64,000 nucleotides of DNA, from the NCBI GenBank assembly GCA_021296235.1, contig JAGWAS010000010.1:104524-168523 (forward strand), written 5' to 3'. A program made the position numbers and the translations under genes. The notes beneath the pieces were generated by a model that had not been told where the DNA came from, searched no databases, and was given only the letters and a program-made list of their open reading frames with translations. The stretch is from Paracoccaceae bacterium. GTDB taxonomy: Bacteria; Pseudomonadota; Alphaproteobacteria; Rhodobacterales; Rhodobacteraceae. How positions within the stretch are numbered: position 1 is the stretch's first letter; every line of letters begins with the position of its first letter. This document shows positions 63,552 to 64,000 of this stretch, in pieces.

Positions 63552-64000
63552 ATGGCAGGGCACCGCGCATGTCGGGCGGCAGTCGCCGCATTATTGACGG
63601 CCTTAATGCTCTGGGGGCCGGCAACGGCACAATCTCCGGATGGCGAAACCCTTGCCGATGTCCGGCGCCAACTCTTTGATCTCTATGCGACCATGGAGCG
63701 GCTGCGGCTGGAGCTTCGCCCTTCCGCAGCGGCAGACGCCGGAGGGGTTGTCGGTGAAGCGGGCACCGTTTCCATCCAAAGGATTGACGAGCTTGAAATT
63801 GAGCTGCGTCAGGCAATCTCCAAGATTGAGGAGCTTGAGTTCCGCATCATCAGGATCGCCGAGGACGGATCCAGGCAGATCAAGGATCTTGAGTTCCTGT
63901 TAACTGAACTTGGCGGCGGTGATCTTGCCTCATTGGAGGAAGGGGTGCCGTTTGGTGGAGAAACTGGCGTTTCAGAGACCGGATTGAAAACGCCGTCCGG
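63552..64000 (+). CDS. cpoB: CpoB/YbgF-like Tol-Pal accessory protein, cut by the window end
   Basis: The first 149 codons are present; no stop is reached. An N-terminal signal peptide (AALLTALMLWGPATAQ) leads to a helix-rich coiled-coil part with heptad-like leucines (ADVRRQLFDLYATMERLRLELRP, then IDELEIELRQAISKIEELEFRIIRI). This is the trimeric coiled coil of CpoB, which co-ordinates PBP1B with Tol during division; the TPR part would be to the right. The ATG abuts the pal stop. Identification rests on context and the coiled coil. Confidence 0.85.
   Translation, partial: MAGHRACRAAVAALLTALMLWGPATAQSPDGETLADVRRQLFDLYATMERLRLELRPSAAADAGGVVGEAGTVSIQRIDELEIELRQAISKIEELEFRIIRIAEDGSRQIKDLEFLLTELGGGDLASLEEGVPFGGETGVSETGLKTPS

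Noticed and set aside
1-64000. CRISPR arrays, tRNA and rRNA genes
   Set aside because: Looked for evenly spaced direct repeats and T-loop/anticodon patterns by eye and found none; a tRNAscan or CRISPR finder run would settle it.

Overview
The window reads as chromosomal DNA of an alphaproteobacterium, most likely close to the Rhodobacterales. This rests on the surf1-thrC-M16 peptidase-GNAT order, a Rhodobacter-type porin, DUF1489 and DUF1127 proteins, and a ruvCAB-ybgC-tolQRAB-pal-cpoB block. All functions were assigned by reading translated sequence; no search was run.

Layout. 1-1800 is a scarred accessory edge: an IS66 transposase remnant cuts into a DUF7222-like gene, followed by an intact ParD/ParE-like module and a DUF433/DUF5615 toxin-antitoxin pair whose antitoxin is frameshifted into its toxin. 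2437-7826 is a tightly coupled set (surf1, thrC, M16 peptidase, GNAT, FAD oxidase). 8050-10121 holds an IS6 transposase remnant and a divergent LysR regulator/quinone reductase pair. 10437-26894 is a minus-strand nitrogen-scavenging block. Its genes are a type B PutA, two HyuB subunits flanking an Asp/Glu/hydantoin racemase, HyuA, a GAF protein, a complete Opp/Dpp-type ABC importer and an XRE-cupin regulator. 27113-28282 is a YbdK-type ligase.

29011-36592 is a minus-strand operon: ROK repressor, M20 deacylase, CUT2-like sugar ABC transporter, YhfX-like PLP racemase and a NagB-II/GlmS-like SIS protein. It looks like a catabolic route for an N-acylated or amino-acid-linked amino sugar, and I consider it the best candidate for an undescribed system. 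mtnP-apt (36805-38279) salvages methylthioadenosine. 39767-42117 has an intact porin, an IS110 remnant and a fragment of a second porin.

42569-46969 groups an AraC regulator, a ParB-fold orphan, a GH4 glycosidase and a flavin-dependent tryptophan-halogenase homologue. 47578-56245 is mostly housekeeping (DUF1489, cysE, rpsD, an MFS transporter, msrA, prmA, a FAH-family hydrolase, a YHS protein, DUF1127). 56499-64000 is the Holliday-junction and Tol-Pal block, with cpoB running off the right edge. Several long gene-poor gaps (38280-39766, 49072-50488, 46970-47577, 28283-29010, 1770-2436) contain no gene I can support.
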